A stretch of 64,000 nt of DNA, from positions 17,422,001 to 17,486,000 of the forward strand of contig OZ020484.1 in assembly GCA_963971405.1 (NCBI GenBank). The letters are read 5' to 3'. Made by a program: the position numbers and the translations under genes. This DNA comes from Psococerastis gibbosa. Its lineage: Eukaryota; Arthropoda; Insecta; Psocodea; Psocidae. Shown in pieces: positions 28,101 to 46,895 of this stretch. The notes below the pieces were generated by a model. The model saw only the letters and a list, made by a program, of their open reading frames with translations, did not search any database and was not told the origin of the DNA. The first letter of the stretch is position 1. Every line of letters starts with the position of its first letter.

Positions 28101-31100
28101 TCAGCGTTATATAGAAAATACCTGCGAGTTAAAAGTATTTATAAATACAAATTAACGCAGGCTAAGAAAAATTATAACGTAGAAACAATAAATAAAGCCG
28201 CAAACCCATGTAAAGCCATGTGGGCCCTTGTTAACGCCCAGGCCAAAAAGCGACAGACTCCATTATGTCCTATCAGCCCTGATGAACTAAATAACTATTT
28301 CTCTGAGGCGGCAGATAAAATAATAAACAGCCTCCCACCCAGTAATACGGACCCTGTACTTGGAGTTACCAGCACAGATGTATCTTTTTCCACTTGGGCA
28401 CCTGTAAGTTGTCAGGATGTAACCAAAATAGTAAATGGCCTAAAGACGTCTCAGAGTGCAGACGCATATGGGTTTTCGTCGCTAATACTTAAAAGTATCA
28501 TTGATACTATTGCCACGCCGCTTACTACTCTATTAAATATCAGTCTGAAAGAGGGAATCTTCCCTGATGAGCTTAAGATTTCCAGAACCGTGCCCATACA
28601 TAAGAAAGGAGATGTATACTCTCCAGGAAACTATAGACCGATATCAATTGTGCCAGTTATCGGTAAAGTACTAGAAAAAATTATGTGTATCCAACTAGTG
28701 AACTACTTTGAAAAAAATGAATTGTTCAATGAAAGTCAACATGGTTTCAGGAGAGGTAAATCCACTTTCAGTGCTGCTTTAGAAATGGTTCAGGAGGCTC
28801 TAGACTGCTTCGAGGCAGGCGACTCCTTGGGCCTATCTTTCTGCGACCTAAGCAAAGCATTTGACTGTGTATATCATCCAATATTATTAGGTAAACTACA
28901 ACGCTATGGTGTACGCAACGTAGTACTAACAATACTGACGTCTTATCTAGAAAACAGAACTCAGTTAGTAACCGTTGCGGGAGCACCTTCCACTCTTAAG
29001 TCTGTTAGACATGGGGTTCCTCAGGGCTCTGTCCTGGGTCCTCTACTATTCCTCGTAATGATAAATGATCTTAAAAACAGCACTATACTCTTTGCGGATG
29101 ACACCACACTGAAGAAAAGAGCCTCGTCCCCTGAAGGTGCTGTTGCTGAAGGACGCCCCCTTCTAGAAAAAACAGCTGATTGGTTCATTAATAATAAGTT
29201 CCAACTAAATGCAGACAAAACCCAGCATCTTGTTTTGACACTAAAGGCATATCCAGACAACAACAGAGCGGTTAAGTTCCTGGGCTTTCATTTAGATCCA
29301 ACTTTAAGTTGGAATATCCATATTGATCAAATATGTAAAAAGTTATGTCGCATTACATACCTCTTCAGAAAGTTGAGGAATCAAGTTACTTCAACTCATC
29401 TTCTGAATACATATTATGGATTATTCCACTCCCATATAAATTATGGTATTTTACTCTGGGGGCACGCTCCTGCTGCAAAGGATATACTCCTACTACAGAA
29501 GCGTGTGTTGCGAATAATAACTAACAGCAGATCTAGAGAGCCTTGTAGGCCTATTTTTTCCACCCTGGGTATTCTTACAATATATGCACAATATGTACTC
29601 AATAGCCTTATATATATAAAGGAAAATCTAGTTAACTTCAGCAACAGATGTGATGTTCACAATTACCCCACTAGAACAGCTCATCACCTACAAATCCCTA
29701 AGTGCAGATTAACAAAAACAAAGAGTAGTTTCCCAAATTTGGCCATTAAGTTATACAACTCCCTACCGAGGTCAATCCAGACAGAAAATCTGCCCCAATT
29801 TGGAAAAACTGTTGAGTACATATTAAAAACACATCCCATATATTCCATAAATGAATTTTATGAACTAGTTTGGAGTTAGGTATAGGCCTATGCACTGATA
29901 ACGAAACCCTCGTGGTAAATTATTAATGTAATATTTATTATTAATGTAATATTAATGTAATATTTATTATTAATGTAATATTATTGTGATAGTAGTGTAG
30001 GCTAATATTATTGTGATAGTAATGTAGGCTAATATTATTGTGATAGTCATTTTTTTTTGTACTTCAATTTTTGACGATGTGAATCCAGCTATGTCCTGGC
30101 ACTTAAACGGATTATACTGATTCTGATTCTGATTCTGATTCTCATTGCAGAATGCAAATTGAATTGACGGAAATTTGAATTTTTCTTTTTATAGAAATCT
30201 ATTAAAATGTTTGTACTTAACATATCCCAAGACGCCATTTTTTAATTTTAGTTTGTTTGTGATTTTACTCTATGATAATTGGTCAATTTTAACTATGGCA
30301 TAGAGTAAAACAAAAATTTCCGTCAATGTCATTTGCATTCTGCAATGAGAGGTCGGTGGAAACCCCGCTTTTATTAATGATATCTGCTACCACGTCAACG
30401 CATGTGCATTCTGGAATGAGAGGTCGGTGGAAACCCCGCCTTTATTAATGATATCTGCTACCACGTCAACGCATGTGCATTCTGGAATGAGAGGTCGGTG
30501 GAAACCCCGCCTTAAACTAGGAAACAACTGTTTGTTGCTTGAATGCATGGCCATCTAGCTAGCCTGAGTAGTACGGATTCCCTTGTTCTGGTGGACTGCA
30601 ACCTGAGAATTAACTGTTTTTTTTAACGGTTAATCACATATATATACAATTTAATAATAAATAAATAAGGACTTTTTATTGTTTCTATTACTAAGCCCAC
30701 CTAGCAGAGTTAGGGCTATAAAGCCCTCTCTATAGCCCTCTCTTACACTCAACTAGGTAGGCCCGGGACCGCCTGCTTTACATGCCCTCCGAAGCATGGC
30801 CAGAAAATGTAGCCAGTGTGGGACTCGAACCAACAACATTTCGGGTGAAAGTCAGAGTCCTTACCACTACGCTACATGTCCTGACAATTTAATGAATGAT
30901 TCCGATTTGTTACATTGTGTCAATAGTAAGCATGTCTCAACTTGTCCATTGTCGCTTGTAGCCGGCATGGGTTAACATTGAGGACGTGCACCAGTTTACC
31001 AGCGGCAAAACTACATACGGAATGTCCGAAATATGAATGAGGTCATTGGTGGGGCAAGGTTCAATGGGTCACTAAAGTAGGTCGATGTCCATAAAATAAA

Positions 31101-33677
31101 ACCTTAAAATTATAAAATAAATATTCACTTAAAATAATACTGCCAACGGCCTTACCATGTTGATTCCATTAGAGCAGAGCATGTTTCAAACTGCAGCAAC
31201 TTGGTAGTGTGCACAGCGTTGGCAGGGGAACCTGGTGGGACATGATAACGCGCTTAGGCAGTATAAGTCGAGTCCTGGTCACCTCCGATTCAATCGTGTG
31301 ACTTTACCATGTTCCCCAAGTGGTTCGGAATCCACTATAATCAGGAGGTCCACCCTGTTAGTCAACTCCCCTTTCCCCGAGGTGAGAAAGAGTCTGCCCT
31401 TAGGGTGCCTCAAGTTAACAAACAGACTCACTCCACTCGCCAGGCTGACAGGGTTGCTTAAAGCAGAAATGCTGAAAGCAGGCGTTAGAAACAACAACAA
31501 CAACAACTTAAAATAATACTCACTGGTCAATCAGAGGAACAGCAAACTCCCCGTATTGCGTCATGCGAGCACCTGGTACTTGAGGTCCATCTACCGGAAC
31601 CATAAAGCTTTTGGGAATGCCGGTGTTCTTTCTGATGGCTTCAATTGGAGTGGCTCCGTCCTGGAAGAAGTGTATACTAAATACCAGTCTATATAATGTG
31701 TAAAGAAATAAGTTCTTAAAATTTATGAAATAACAAGTACTAACATAGGTGGGGTTTCCACCGACCTCTTATTGCAGACTGCAAATGACATTGACGTGGT
31801 AGCAGACATTCAAGACTTATTAATGATATCTGCTACCACGTCAATGTCATTTGCATTCTGCAATGAGAGGTTGGTGGAGACCCATCGCCTTATTAAAAGA
31901 AACAATGCAATGCTTAAAAAAAAATACAACAGCCGCGCATTAGTACGTACGTACGTAAATTAAGACTATTAAGAGTAATGCGAAACAATTCATTTGTAAA
32001 CAAGAAAATTTCTGAATGTGCTGAAAAGAAAACCTTGTTCTAATTTTAACTCCCAATTAACGAAATTGTTTTAAATGAAAGGATTTAGTAATATTAAAAC
32101 AAAACACCCTTTGGGGTTAATGAGTTGTCTCTCTAATGGGAAGAACTCAATGTTCGAAATATTATGACCCCCGCGTGAATGAGTGTCCATTGGATTTGTA
32201 TACGGTAGTTGCTGAATCAAATAGCAATACTTGCCATCATCTTTTAATGCAGTATAGGTGTTTTACGTTATAACGTATTATAATGTATAAGTACAATGTA
32301 TAATGCATCCCAAGCATTTATGCATATTAGCAACGCTCATAGTGTCGGAAGTTCCCCCTCTGAAAAAATTGATAGGAAATACGGAGTCGTACTGTGAATC
32401 GAGAAATCTCGAAAATTGCTACTTACTATGATAGAATTAGTAGGACAGTCCTTAATCCAATGCCCCTTATTATGGCACCTGTGGCAGGTATAAGTGGGAG
32501 GAACAGGACCATTTTGAAACCCACCTCTAAGTTTGACATATCTGCAATGATAAGGAACGTATTTTAGGCTCGACAAAGAAAATGCAGTACAACTAACAAA
32601 TTTAAGTAGAATATATAGTATTGTATGTAGTCTTAGGAGTGCTGCCAGGTAATAACGGAGTATGCCCAAGAGCCCACTGTAAAATAAAACTAATTAGAAA
32701 CAAAGCGTAAAAATTCAGTCACCTTGAATCGTTAGAAATATGGATCAGAAATTATCCGACAAAAATAGCTGGGCTGTAAAATTAGAATTTCAGCGACACA
32801 AGATATAATTTAAATTATTGCATAAACATATATTATTATATATATACAGCCACAATATATAAATTATGGACAATGAAAAAATTATAAATAAATCTTGACT
32901 TTTTTTGTTCTATTACTAAGCCAACCTAGCGGAGTTAGGGCTATAAAGCCCTCTCATACACTCAACTAGCAAGACCCGGGGCCGCCTGCTTTACATGCCC
33001 TCCGAAACATGGCCAGAAAATGTAGCAAGTGTGAGACTCAAACCAACAACCTTTCGGGTAAAAGTCGCAGTCTATACCACAACTCTACATGCCCTGTTTT
33101 GTGATTTATATTGATTGATGCACTTCACTTGTCGCCATCTGATAGTGATAGCCTAATTATATGCCTACTACGATTTTAAATATCCATAAATGGCCGAAAT
33201 TATTCAGTTCATCTGTATGCATACATTACACGATTTTATTCTAGTGACTAAATAAATGGGGACTAACCTCGAAGGATCATATTCACTTGTTGACTGAGTC
33301 ATCATCGTCATTATTTTTTCTTCTTCTGGTATGTCTAATGATGTAATATCGACAGACTTTCCCATAATACCGACATCATCGTCATTTAATGTCTTTGCTG
33401 ATGCAGCATTATTATCCCTGTCCCATTGCTTTTTCTGTTGAGCAGTCAGTGGTATTCGGGCAACAATCAACGAAGCATTCTTGGGAATCAATTCATTTTC
33501 ATTGGTATATGTTTCCTTGGTCTGAGCATTAGTGACTTGCAGGTCAAAATCAGTATTCTTTCCTATCTTTTTCTGTTGAAGAATCTGGTGCTTCAAATCG
33601 CGAACGGAAATATGAAGACCATCAAAAGTTACTGTGTCGTAGTTTAAGGATGACTTAAACTTGTAATGGATTGACAT
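1..33677 (-). CDS. RBBP6: RBBP6 / Snama E3 ubiquitin ligase (27 coding exons, 3' end beyond window)
   Basis: Nuclear RING-type E3 ubiquitin ligase; family members act in pre-mRNA 3' processing and bind p53/Rb-type partners. Coding exons, 5' to 3' on the minus strand: 33677-33268, 32541-32427, 31660-31524, 25548-25382, 24403-24191, 23652-23509, 23238-23153, 23034-22989, 22026-21894, 20543-20415, 20186-20055, 19965-19831, 17430-17242, 16475-16338, 9928-9824, 9688-9653, 8223-8110, 7661-7274, 6931-6713, 6239-6146, 5737-5663, 5211-4999, 3439-3324, 3137-3038, 2518-2407, 1629-1515, 150-1. All junction phases agree and the sum is 4011 nt (1337 codons), still open at position 1. Every intron is GT-AG except one GC-AG. 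Domain order DWNN, CCHC knuckle, RING, RG/SR-rich, Lys-rich is diagnostic. The start ATG lies directly after an acceptor-like TTTTTAG, so a 5' UTR exon probably lies upstream. Exact splice sites are inferred by hand. Confidence 0.93.
151..1004 (-). other. RBBP6 intron 26, 3' half: nothing recognised
   Basis: AT-rich with an A-run at 349-368. A decayed MITE right end lies at ~960-1011. No coding potential beyond chance open frames. Confidence 0.6.
1005..1285 (+). pseudogene. LINE C-terminal remnant
   Basis: The frame EEMLQRIEKVRKLGASIAQR, stop, then WIGHTVRHDGLLHVISERH and LKRLAEDRTKWRIRNGGL-stop resembles the terminal segment of LINE polyproteins (WIGHxVRHDGLL, DRxKWR). It contains one internal stop and lies in RBBP6 intron 26. 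Confidence 0.6.
2519..4998 (-). other. RBBP6 introns 22-24
   Basis: Apart from exons 3038-3137 and 3324-3439, it holds a truncated family A SINE (3853-3990), a family H piece (~4330-4375), (ATT)n runs (4822-4844) and a family B tail (4925-4985). The open frame 4447-4713 shows no domain I know. Confidence 0.6.
3853..3990 (+). repeat. tRNA-derived SINE, family A (5' truncated)
   Basis: Begins within the body (CACTTGCTACATTTTCTGG), lacks the pol III head, and ends GGTTGGCTTAGTAATAGAAC plus an A-rich tail. It lies in RBBP6 intron 22. Confidence 0.82.
6529..6694 (+). repeat. tRNA-derived SINE, family A copy with clear pol III boxes
   Basis: The head reads ACATGTAGAGTAGTGGTACG with an A box (TAGAGTAGTGG) and, 33 bp on, a perfect B box GGTTCGAGTCC. 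The body has CATTTTCTGGCCATGCTTCG, AAGCAGGCGGTCCCAGGCC and AGTGTAAGAGAGGGCTTTAT. It ends in an ATTT-rich stretch, 20 bp from the donor side of RBBP6 exon 19. Confidence 0.88.
7274..17430 (-). CDS. RBBP6: RBBP6 coding exons 13-18: RS and RG domain
   Basis: Exons 17430-17242, 16475-16338, 9928-9824, 9688-9653, 8223-8110, 7661-7274. Exon 13 is an SR/SP domain; exon 14 has RGG-type repeats (GGYRGRGRGRGY); exons 15-18 alternate RD/RS/SP dipeptides (RSRERSGRSDRSREKEKRH and similar). Such segments bind RNA or other SR proteins and are phosphorylated by SR kinases. Exon 16 is a 36-nt micro-exon encoding about 12 residues. The 6.4 kb intron 14 (16337-9929) is the largest in the 3' half of the gene. 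Exons 13-17 have lengths that are multiples of three with the same phase on both sides. Confidence 0.88.
8382..9082. mobile_element. ~0.7 kb inverted-terminal-repeat element, family F
   Basis: Begins GCTTTCCAATTTATCAATTA and ends ACGTATAAATTGGAAAGC, 14-bp inverted ends. Internal landmarks: a T-rich TTTTTTTAGTCATTTCTCAT block, AGTTTGCCCGGAAATCGATG, a CAGACAGA run and CATCACAAAGCTTTCCTTAT-like sequence. Copies: 51594-52255, and a third split into 47605-47780 and 49672-49928. There is no coding capacity. A 21-base poly-G run (8467-8487) interrupts this copy. Similar sequence just left of the TIR in two copies (TTTACTCGAAC) means the true left boundary may lie further out. Confidence 0.7.
9095..9300. 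other. GC-rich block of unknown origin
   Basis: Directly after the family F element, a ~200-bp stretch of higher GC is open on both strands (62 and 64 codons). No family was recognised; probably part of another repeat. It lies in RBBP6 intron 16. Confidence 0.4.
9929..16337 (-). other. RBBP6 intron 14 (6.4 kb)
   Basis: AT-rich, largely unique sequence. Contents recognised: the 3' part of a family C repeat (14790-14870) and a possible small inverted repeat (15781-15888). An open stretch at 12903-13103 with a SPKSPLSPSP run does not splice in phase. Otherwise nothing identified. Confidence 0.7.
15781..15888. repeat. Possible short inverted-repeat element
   Basis: Imperfectly complementary ends (TAAGGTGGCCGCACACG and CGTATGTGGCACCCTTA) about 105 bp apart in RBBP6 intron 14. 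No second copy was found in the window, so its status as a transposon is uncertain. Confidence 0.4.
18757..18898. mobile_element. Short hairpin MITE, TAA-flanked
   Basis: A 142-bp inverted repeat with termini GGCGGGGTTTCCACATACGT and ACGTATGTGGAAACCCCACC, flanked by TAA on both sides. It has the internal motif GACGTGGTAGCAGACAT shared with other members. It lies in RBBP6 intron 12 (19830-17431). Confidence 0.8.
19366..19673. mobile_element. hAT-type MITE (308 bp) with 8-bp target duplication
   Basis: Termini CAGGGGTTCCCAAACTTTTT and ACAGTTTGGGAACCCCTG are inverted repeats. They are flanked by an exact 8-bp direct repeat CATTAGAC (19358-19365 and 19674-19681), as hAT transposases make. A subterminal GTGGACCACC motif recurs in both orientations. 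There is no coding capacity. It lies in RBBP6 intron 12. Confidence 0.92.
19831..23652 (-). CDS. RBBP6: RBBP6 coding exons 6-12: charged, Gly/Pro-rich linker
   Basis: Seven short exons: 23652-23509, 23238-23153, 23034-22989, 22026-21894, 20543-20415, 20186-20055, 19965-19831. They encode, in order, a Lys/Glu-rich stretch (VEEEKKKEKDKSPESERK), a short Arg-rich piece (DSRRDRGNGWHKSR), a Pro/Gly/Met-rich low-complexity region (NMPPGLGAFPPRHM, then FRGRGRPPYHHGPMMGPGPG), and the segment DDYTAWMAWMKEKEERG, which leads into an SR patch (SRSRSPSAGRRRSYSPNRSR). The Trp/Tyr-containing DYTAWMAWM segment looks like a short structured island in an otherwise disordered linker. Confidence 0.85.
20824..21075 (+). 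repeat. Dispersed repeat, family G
   Basis: Shares AAAATAGAATAGATGGCG, AGCCATAAGCTAAG, AATTGCGGCAA and TATGGCGAGAA-type landmarks with 25769-26018 (GAATAGAAGGCGCCTAACCA, ATAAGCTAAGCAG, AAATTGCGGCAATTG) and 7858-8000 (AAAATAGAATAGATGG, CAATCTAAATAGCTT, ATGGCGAGAAC). Three copies of about 150-250 bp, all in RBBP6 introns. Ends are unclear. Confidence 0.6.
22352..22522. mobile_element. 171-bp MITE with 27-bp TIRs
   Basis: Terminal inverted repeats GCAGCCTGATCGAGGCGATT(ATAATAC) and the complement ending GATCAGGCTGC enclose an AT-rich centre. A similar right end occurs at 984-1011 (GGTATTAAAATCGCCATGAT), with GGGCTGC, marking a decayed second copy. It lies in RBBP6 intron 8. The target duplication is unclear. 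Confidence 0.7.
24191..25548 (-). CDS. RBBP6: RBBP6 coding exons 4-5: RING finger
   Basis: Exon 4 (25548-25382) carries the first half of the RING: LICGICKD, then VPCCGTSFCDE. Its last base plus the first two of exon 5 make the next zinc-ligand Cys codon (DE-C-IRG). Exon 5 (24403-24191) supplies AECPECNEKDVSPDSLIPN and the conserved NRYLRNGVNSFKNQTGY helix. The ligand spacing is that of the cysteine-rich, U-box-like RING of RBBP6, which recruits the E2. The intron between them is 25381-24404 and contains a tRNA-derived SINE (25162-25303) and an (AAT)n run. Confidence 0.92.
25107..25162 (+). repeat. (AAT)n microsatellite
   Basis: About 18 AAT units at the distal end of a family A SINE. Shorter relatives occur at 4822-4844, 24849-24868 and 41306-41325. 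Confidence 0.9.
25162..25303 (-). repeat. tRNA-derived SINE, family A (3' truncated)
   Basis: Reverse-strand copy with B box GGTTCGAGTCC and the first two thirds of the body. It ends in an (AAT)n microsatellite at 25107-25162, which may be its grown tail. It lies between the two RING exons of RBBP6. Confidence 0.85.
26113..27084 (+). CDS. LINE ORF1: coiled coil plus SGNH-esterase-like domain
   Basis: A 323-codon ORF1 of a CR1/L2-group non-LTR retrotransposon. Near residue 40 is a short coiled coil (LEEECQRLRLENSVLKHRI). Next comes a Ser/Pro/Lys linker of degenerate SQPVTSxKP repeats. From about residue 155 an SGNH-hydrolase-like domain follows: block I is IIGSSLLRH, block III is HVGGNNL, and the catalytic Asp/His block V is NDGVHLNPDGIRKF. 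Esterase ORF1 proteins are known from CR1/L2 elements and are thought to help bind RNA or membranes. I chose the tandem ATG at 26113/26116; upstream the frame runs into the host repeat. The stop is TAG. Confidence 0.85.
   Translation: MMNKSISLLDLTSSPVHIPRESTGEETAPKIPSHLSNMANVMALENLEEECQRLRLENSVLKHRIEQLTSGTAPFRVPRKRSVKDAATSTDPQVKTPSQGKNTSQPVTSSKPVTSRKPASQPVTSHKPTSQPAISPLCTTTRQKPPSKPSKPLPDDAEILIIGSSLLRHTDRFISLRQAYVAVRPGATILSIKSEIECQPINNKVRLIILHVGGNNLKHETGDHVVGDLWELVEMAKTKYPKANIVVDGIIIRKGLSSHYVNRVNESIRWMTQCHNVSFADPNIVIDESHLGNDGVHLNPDGIRKFAAFLKNSLSLLRNKSWD
27075..29879 (+). CDS. LINE ORF2: endonuclease and reverse transcriptase
   Basis: An intact frame of about 934 codons. The first ~225 residues are an apurinic-type endonuclease (FLNVQCLRTK, ISEHWL, GGTAIYAS, VVSLYRSP, ILGGDFNVHF, VADHKAVEMS). 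The reverse transcriptase core follows: PIHKKGDVYSPGNYRPISIV, HGFRRGKST, FCDLSKAFDCVYH (first Asp), GVPQGSVLGPLLF and the catalytic FADD near residue 671, then a thumb with LGFHLDPTLSWNIHI. The frame overlaps ORF1 by ten bases and has no ATG near its 5' end; the first codon here is TTG at 27075 and the first internal Met would lose part of the endonuclease. No internal stops, so insertion is probably recent. Confidence 0.92.
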   Translation: MGLERNLNPNSKLTLVFLNVQCLRTKFDLVENYLSNKNHNLLCISEHWLKSEECDFYQTTSNLQLITAWCRSEKDRGGTAIYASSDLCVRKLDANRFCSEQNLEMSAIELTDLSTLVVSLYRSPNGSFPIFLSNLDSFLSSQSGKHKTIILGGDFNVHFNTCSRHEIDLTNLCRSYNLFLTNREPTRLDNCIDNIFTNHTEFTVSVSDPTVADHKAVEMSLNFFKPELRVPSWCANYISTTRKVDENNFHILISRLNEINWDIVIENAHPTAVSKFTSFFNVLTDIFNKTFPQKHIHTPQLVTKKNHKPPKNPWYTQDLRNIKEYLLTLNYRFKETLDTDSKSALYRKYLRVKSIYKYKLTQAKKNYNVETINKAANPCKAMWALVNAQAKKRQTPLCPISPDELNNYFSEAADKIINSLPPSNTDPVLGVTSTDVSFSTWAPVSCQDVTKIVNGLKTSQSADAYGFSSLILKSIIDTIATPLTTLLNISLKEGIFPDELKISRTVPIHKKGDVYSPGNYRPISIVPVIGKVLEKIMCIQLVNYFEKNELFNESQHGFRRGKSTFSAALEMVQEALDCFEAGDSLGLSFCDLSKAFDCVYHPILLGKLQRYGVRNVVLTILTSYLENRTQLVTVAGAPSTLKSVRHGVPQGSVLGPLLFLVMINDLKNSTILFADDTTLKKRASSPEGAVAEGRPLLEKTADWFINNKFQLNADKTQHLVLTLKAYPDNNRAVKFLGFHLDPTLSWNIHIDQICKKLCRITYLFRKLRNQVTSTHLLNTYYGLFHSHINYGILLWGHAPAAKDILLLQKRVLRIITNSRSREPCRPIFSTLGILTIYAQYVLNSLIYIKENLVNFSNRCDVHNYPTRTAHHLQIPKCRLTKTKSSFPNLAIKLYNSLPRSIQTENLPQFGKTVEYILKTHPIYSINEFYELVWS
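30678..30886 (-). repeat. tRNA-derived SINE, family A
   Basis: Reverse-strand copy close to full length. Read on the minus strand it has GTCAGGACATGTAGCGTAGT (A box TAGCGTAGTGG), then GGTTCGAGTCC (B box), then the shared body, ending GGTGGGCTTAGTAATAGAAAC. It carries a small internal duplication of the TATAGCCCTCTC segment. It lies in RBBP6 intron 3. Confidence 0.87.
30906..31085 (-). repeat. Dispersed repeat, family D
   Basis: Shares TTGTCCATTGTCGCTTGTAG and CCAGTTTACCAGCGG with 45685-45800 (TTGCCCATTGTCACTTGTAG, CCAGTTTGCTGACAAC), and shares reverse-complement stretches with 53895-54060 (TCAACCCACACCGACTACAA, GGCCCATTAAACCTTGCCCC). The strand is arbitrary. Function unknown. Confidence 0.6.
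31228..31510 (+). repeat. Dispersed repeat, family C, with (AAC)n tail
   Basis: Contains GTGGTTCGGAATCCACTATA, AGTCTGCCCTTAGGGTGCCT, GGCTGACAGGGTTGCTTAAA and GCAGAAATGCTGAAAGCAGG, then (AAC)n. Related pieces: 14790-14870 (plus, 3' end only), 22670-22800 (minus) and 56100-56350 (minus, 5' part with TCACACGATTAGTTCGGAGG). Four partial copies with different endpoints suggest a retroposed SINE-like family. Confidence 0.68.
31748..31889. mobile_element. Short hairpin MITE with near-complete palindromy
   Basis: About 142 bp, almost entirely two complementary arms: GGTGGGGTTTCCACCGACCT ... ATTGACGTGGTAGCAGACAT, a short loop (TCAAGACTTATTAATGA), then TCTGCTACCACGTCAATG to the right end. It belongs to the same superfamily as the elements at 18757, 58925 and 63488. 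It lies about 85 bp upstream (in gene orientation) of RBBP6 exon 3. Flanks are ATA and TTA. Confidence 0.78.
32427..32541 (-). CDS. RBBP6: RBBP6 coding exon 2: CCHC zinc knuckle
   Basis: A 115-nt exon that reads YVKLRGGFQNGPVPPTYTC and then the knuckle CHRCHNKGHWIKDC, which fits C-x2-C-x4-H-x4-C. Zinc knuckles of this type bind single-stranded nucleic acid. The first base completes the Arg codon begun in exon 1, and the exon ends in phase 0 before a GTAAGT donor. A longer open frame at this position simply reads through the flanking introns. Confidence 0.93.
32901..33096 (-). repeat. tRNA-derived SINE, family A
   Basis: Reverse-strand copy with the full body, ending TTAGTAATAGAACAAAAAAAG on the minus strand. 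The B box is mutated (GGTTTGAGTCT), so it is an older copy. It lies in RBBP6 intron 1. Confidence 0.85.
33268..33677 (-). CDS. RBBP6: RBBP6 coding exon 1: DWNN ubiquitin-like domain
   Basis: Encodes residues 1-136 plus two bases of codon 137. It begins MSIHYKFKSSLNYDTVTFDG and keeps the features of the N-terminal DWNN (domain with no name) ubiquitin-like fold: the LNYDTV-FDG strand, the QVTNAQTKE-Y segment and the LIPKNASLIVARIPL strand. This is the most conserved part of the family and fixes the start codon. An acidic stretch follows (NDDD, residues around 98-101), then a linker that runs into the zinc knuckle of exon 2. The donor is GTTAGT at 33267. Confidence 0.95.
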
Positions 33678-35255
33678 CTAAAAATATAGATATAGCACAA
33701 GTTGTTAATGTCAATAAATTGTACATAAAACGAAATACAGTGACTCGCACCTTAAACCGAACGCCAAAATTCTGAATTAGATTTTAATTATTTTAAGCGA
33801 AATCACAATGTGTGGTGTTCTGATATATTTATAAATATGAATCAATCAATATTTGTCTGTCCATGACCCACCTAGGGATAGACGACGTCCCAAATATCCG
33901 TCAATACTGTATTAGTCCATTAGGGCAAGAGTAACAAAGAGATGGGGGTTTCCAAGGAAAACAATTATGTTGACAATTATTCATATGGCTTCTCAGGTTG
34001 AGGCATACTAATAACCAGGAGGGCGGACATAGGCTAAGGAAAGTAGAAAGTTGGTTAACAAAAAGTTGACTCCCACTGTAGCGACGCGTTGCCAGATACA
34101 TCTTTAAAGTTGAAAAGACAAGCCCCAGTACAACAGCCCGAGTCATTATTATGTAATTGCCAGGTTTGTAGATATCTTCTATTTGTTGGGAGACAGATGT
34201 TTTGTTTGTTTTTGAAAAATTGTCGTTGTATCAAATGTATATCTCTCATATGGAAACTAGTTTATTGCATGTAATATTATTGGGTAGGCAATTTGCACAC
34301 CGGTCCATCTTTCGGATTAGATTCTTAACAACGAACGACAATTTTCCTGTTTTCTTTTTTCATATTAAATTAAGAAGAGGAATGAATGGGCGAATAGTTT
34401 AGGAGGAAAAATTAAAATGTTAAAGCATCAAGCATTATAGCTTCCTTTAAATAATAAAAATATCAATCGGAATTCGGAGGATTGATGTTCTGTTTTATAG
34501 TTAGTTTACAGTCAAGTTATATTTTCTATCAAAAAGGTTCACTTCACTCACAATTATCTATAAGTGAGACATAGTTATACATACTTATAAGTAATGATAA
34601 AATCTAATAAATACAATTTGTACAGTGTTTTAGTAGCAAATGAATTCATGAATAAAGTAATAGAAAACCAACCTTGTACAGAGAGGGTTGTGCCTTCTAT
34701 GTGCTTCTTTATCCACCTAAATATTTTATGTACAGCAGAGAACTGATCAAAAACAAAATCATTTCTATGTTCATATATCACACAGCGGTAGTTAGTTTTT
34801 CGGCTTTTTTACTCAAATATCAAAATACCGCTACGAAAAACAAAATTGAAAACCAAATAACCAAGTAAGGTTATGGTGCTTTCAGAAATCAGAAATGCTT
34901 ATTTGTCAATTTGGCCAACATAAAGTACAAATTAACGAATTTGATTGGTGATTGGAGTACGGGAGAAATTTATAAAAAAAAATGAATAAATTTACCCATA
35001 GTTAGCTTATGCAAAATAAAAATGGTCTTTGAAGTTTCAGGCACAGTAACAACCCAACAAAAACTAAAAAGGCAAAAGCCATATTTATGTGTTATATCTT
35101 CTTTGGTTATATCGGCCGCCAGAAAATAAAAATATTATTTATTATGTGAATAAAACTGAAGTTTTGCCTATATACAACTTTTATCTTTGAGCTTAAAAGG
35201 TTAACTTACATGTACAAATTGTTTGCTGAATAACCATCTTACACAGTCACTGAAA
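33678..35255. promoter_or_regulatory. Shared upstream region of RBBP6 and SMC3
   Basis: 1578 bp separate the two divergent start codons. It must contain both 5' UTRs and probably both promoters. The acceptor-like TATTTTTAG immediately before the RBBP6 ATG suggests one non-coding exon inside this region. I see no transposable element I recognise here, unlike most other gaps this size, and no clear TATA box. Confidence 0.5.

Positions 35256-46895
<11,640 letters not shown>

Larger units (their letters stand above)
26038..30144 (+). mobile_element. CR1/L2-group LINE, near full length
   Basis: About 4.1 kb with a short 5' leader (~75 nt), overlapping ORF1 and ORF2, a 3' UTR with a repeated AATGTAATATTTATTATT motif (29925-30055), and a simple tail of (GATTCT)n at 30117-30144, the 3' microsatellite usual in this group. 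It sits in RBBP6 intron 3 in antisense orientation to the gene, and it splits an inverted-repeat element (26028-30511). No long target duplication is obvious; the left junction is a T-run after ACCGACC. Ends are approximate by a few bases. Confidence 0.87.
26028..30511. mobile_element. Inverted-repeat (MITE-like) element split by the LINE
   Basis: The left end GGCGGGGTTTGCACCGACC (26028) lies before the LINE. The body resumes at 30145 (CATTGCAGAATGCAAATTGA) and ends CGGTGGAAACCCCGCC at 30511. Both sides are flanked by TTA (26025-26027 and 30512-30514), consistent with a 3-bp target duplication as in PIF/Harbinger MITEs. The body matches the copy at 63559-63796. The right end carries a 71-bp tandem duplication (30371-30511). 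Confidence 0.75.
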
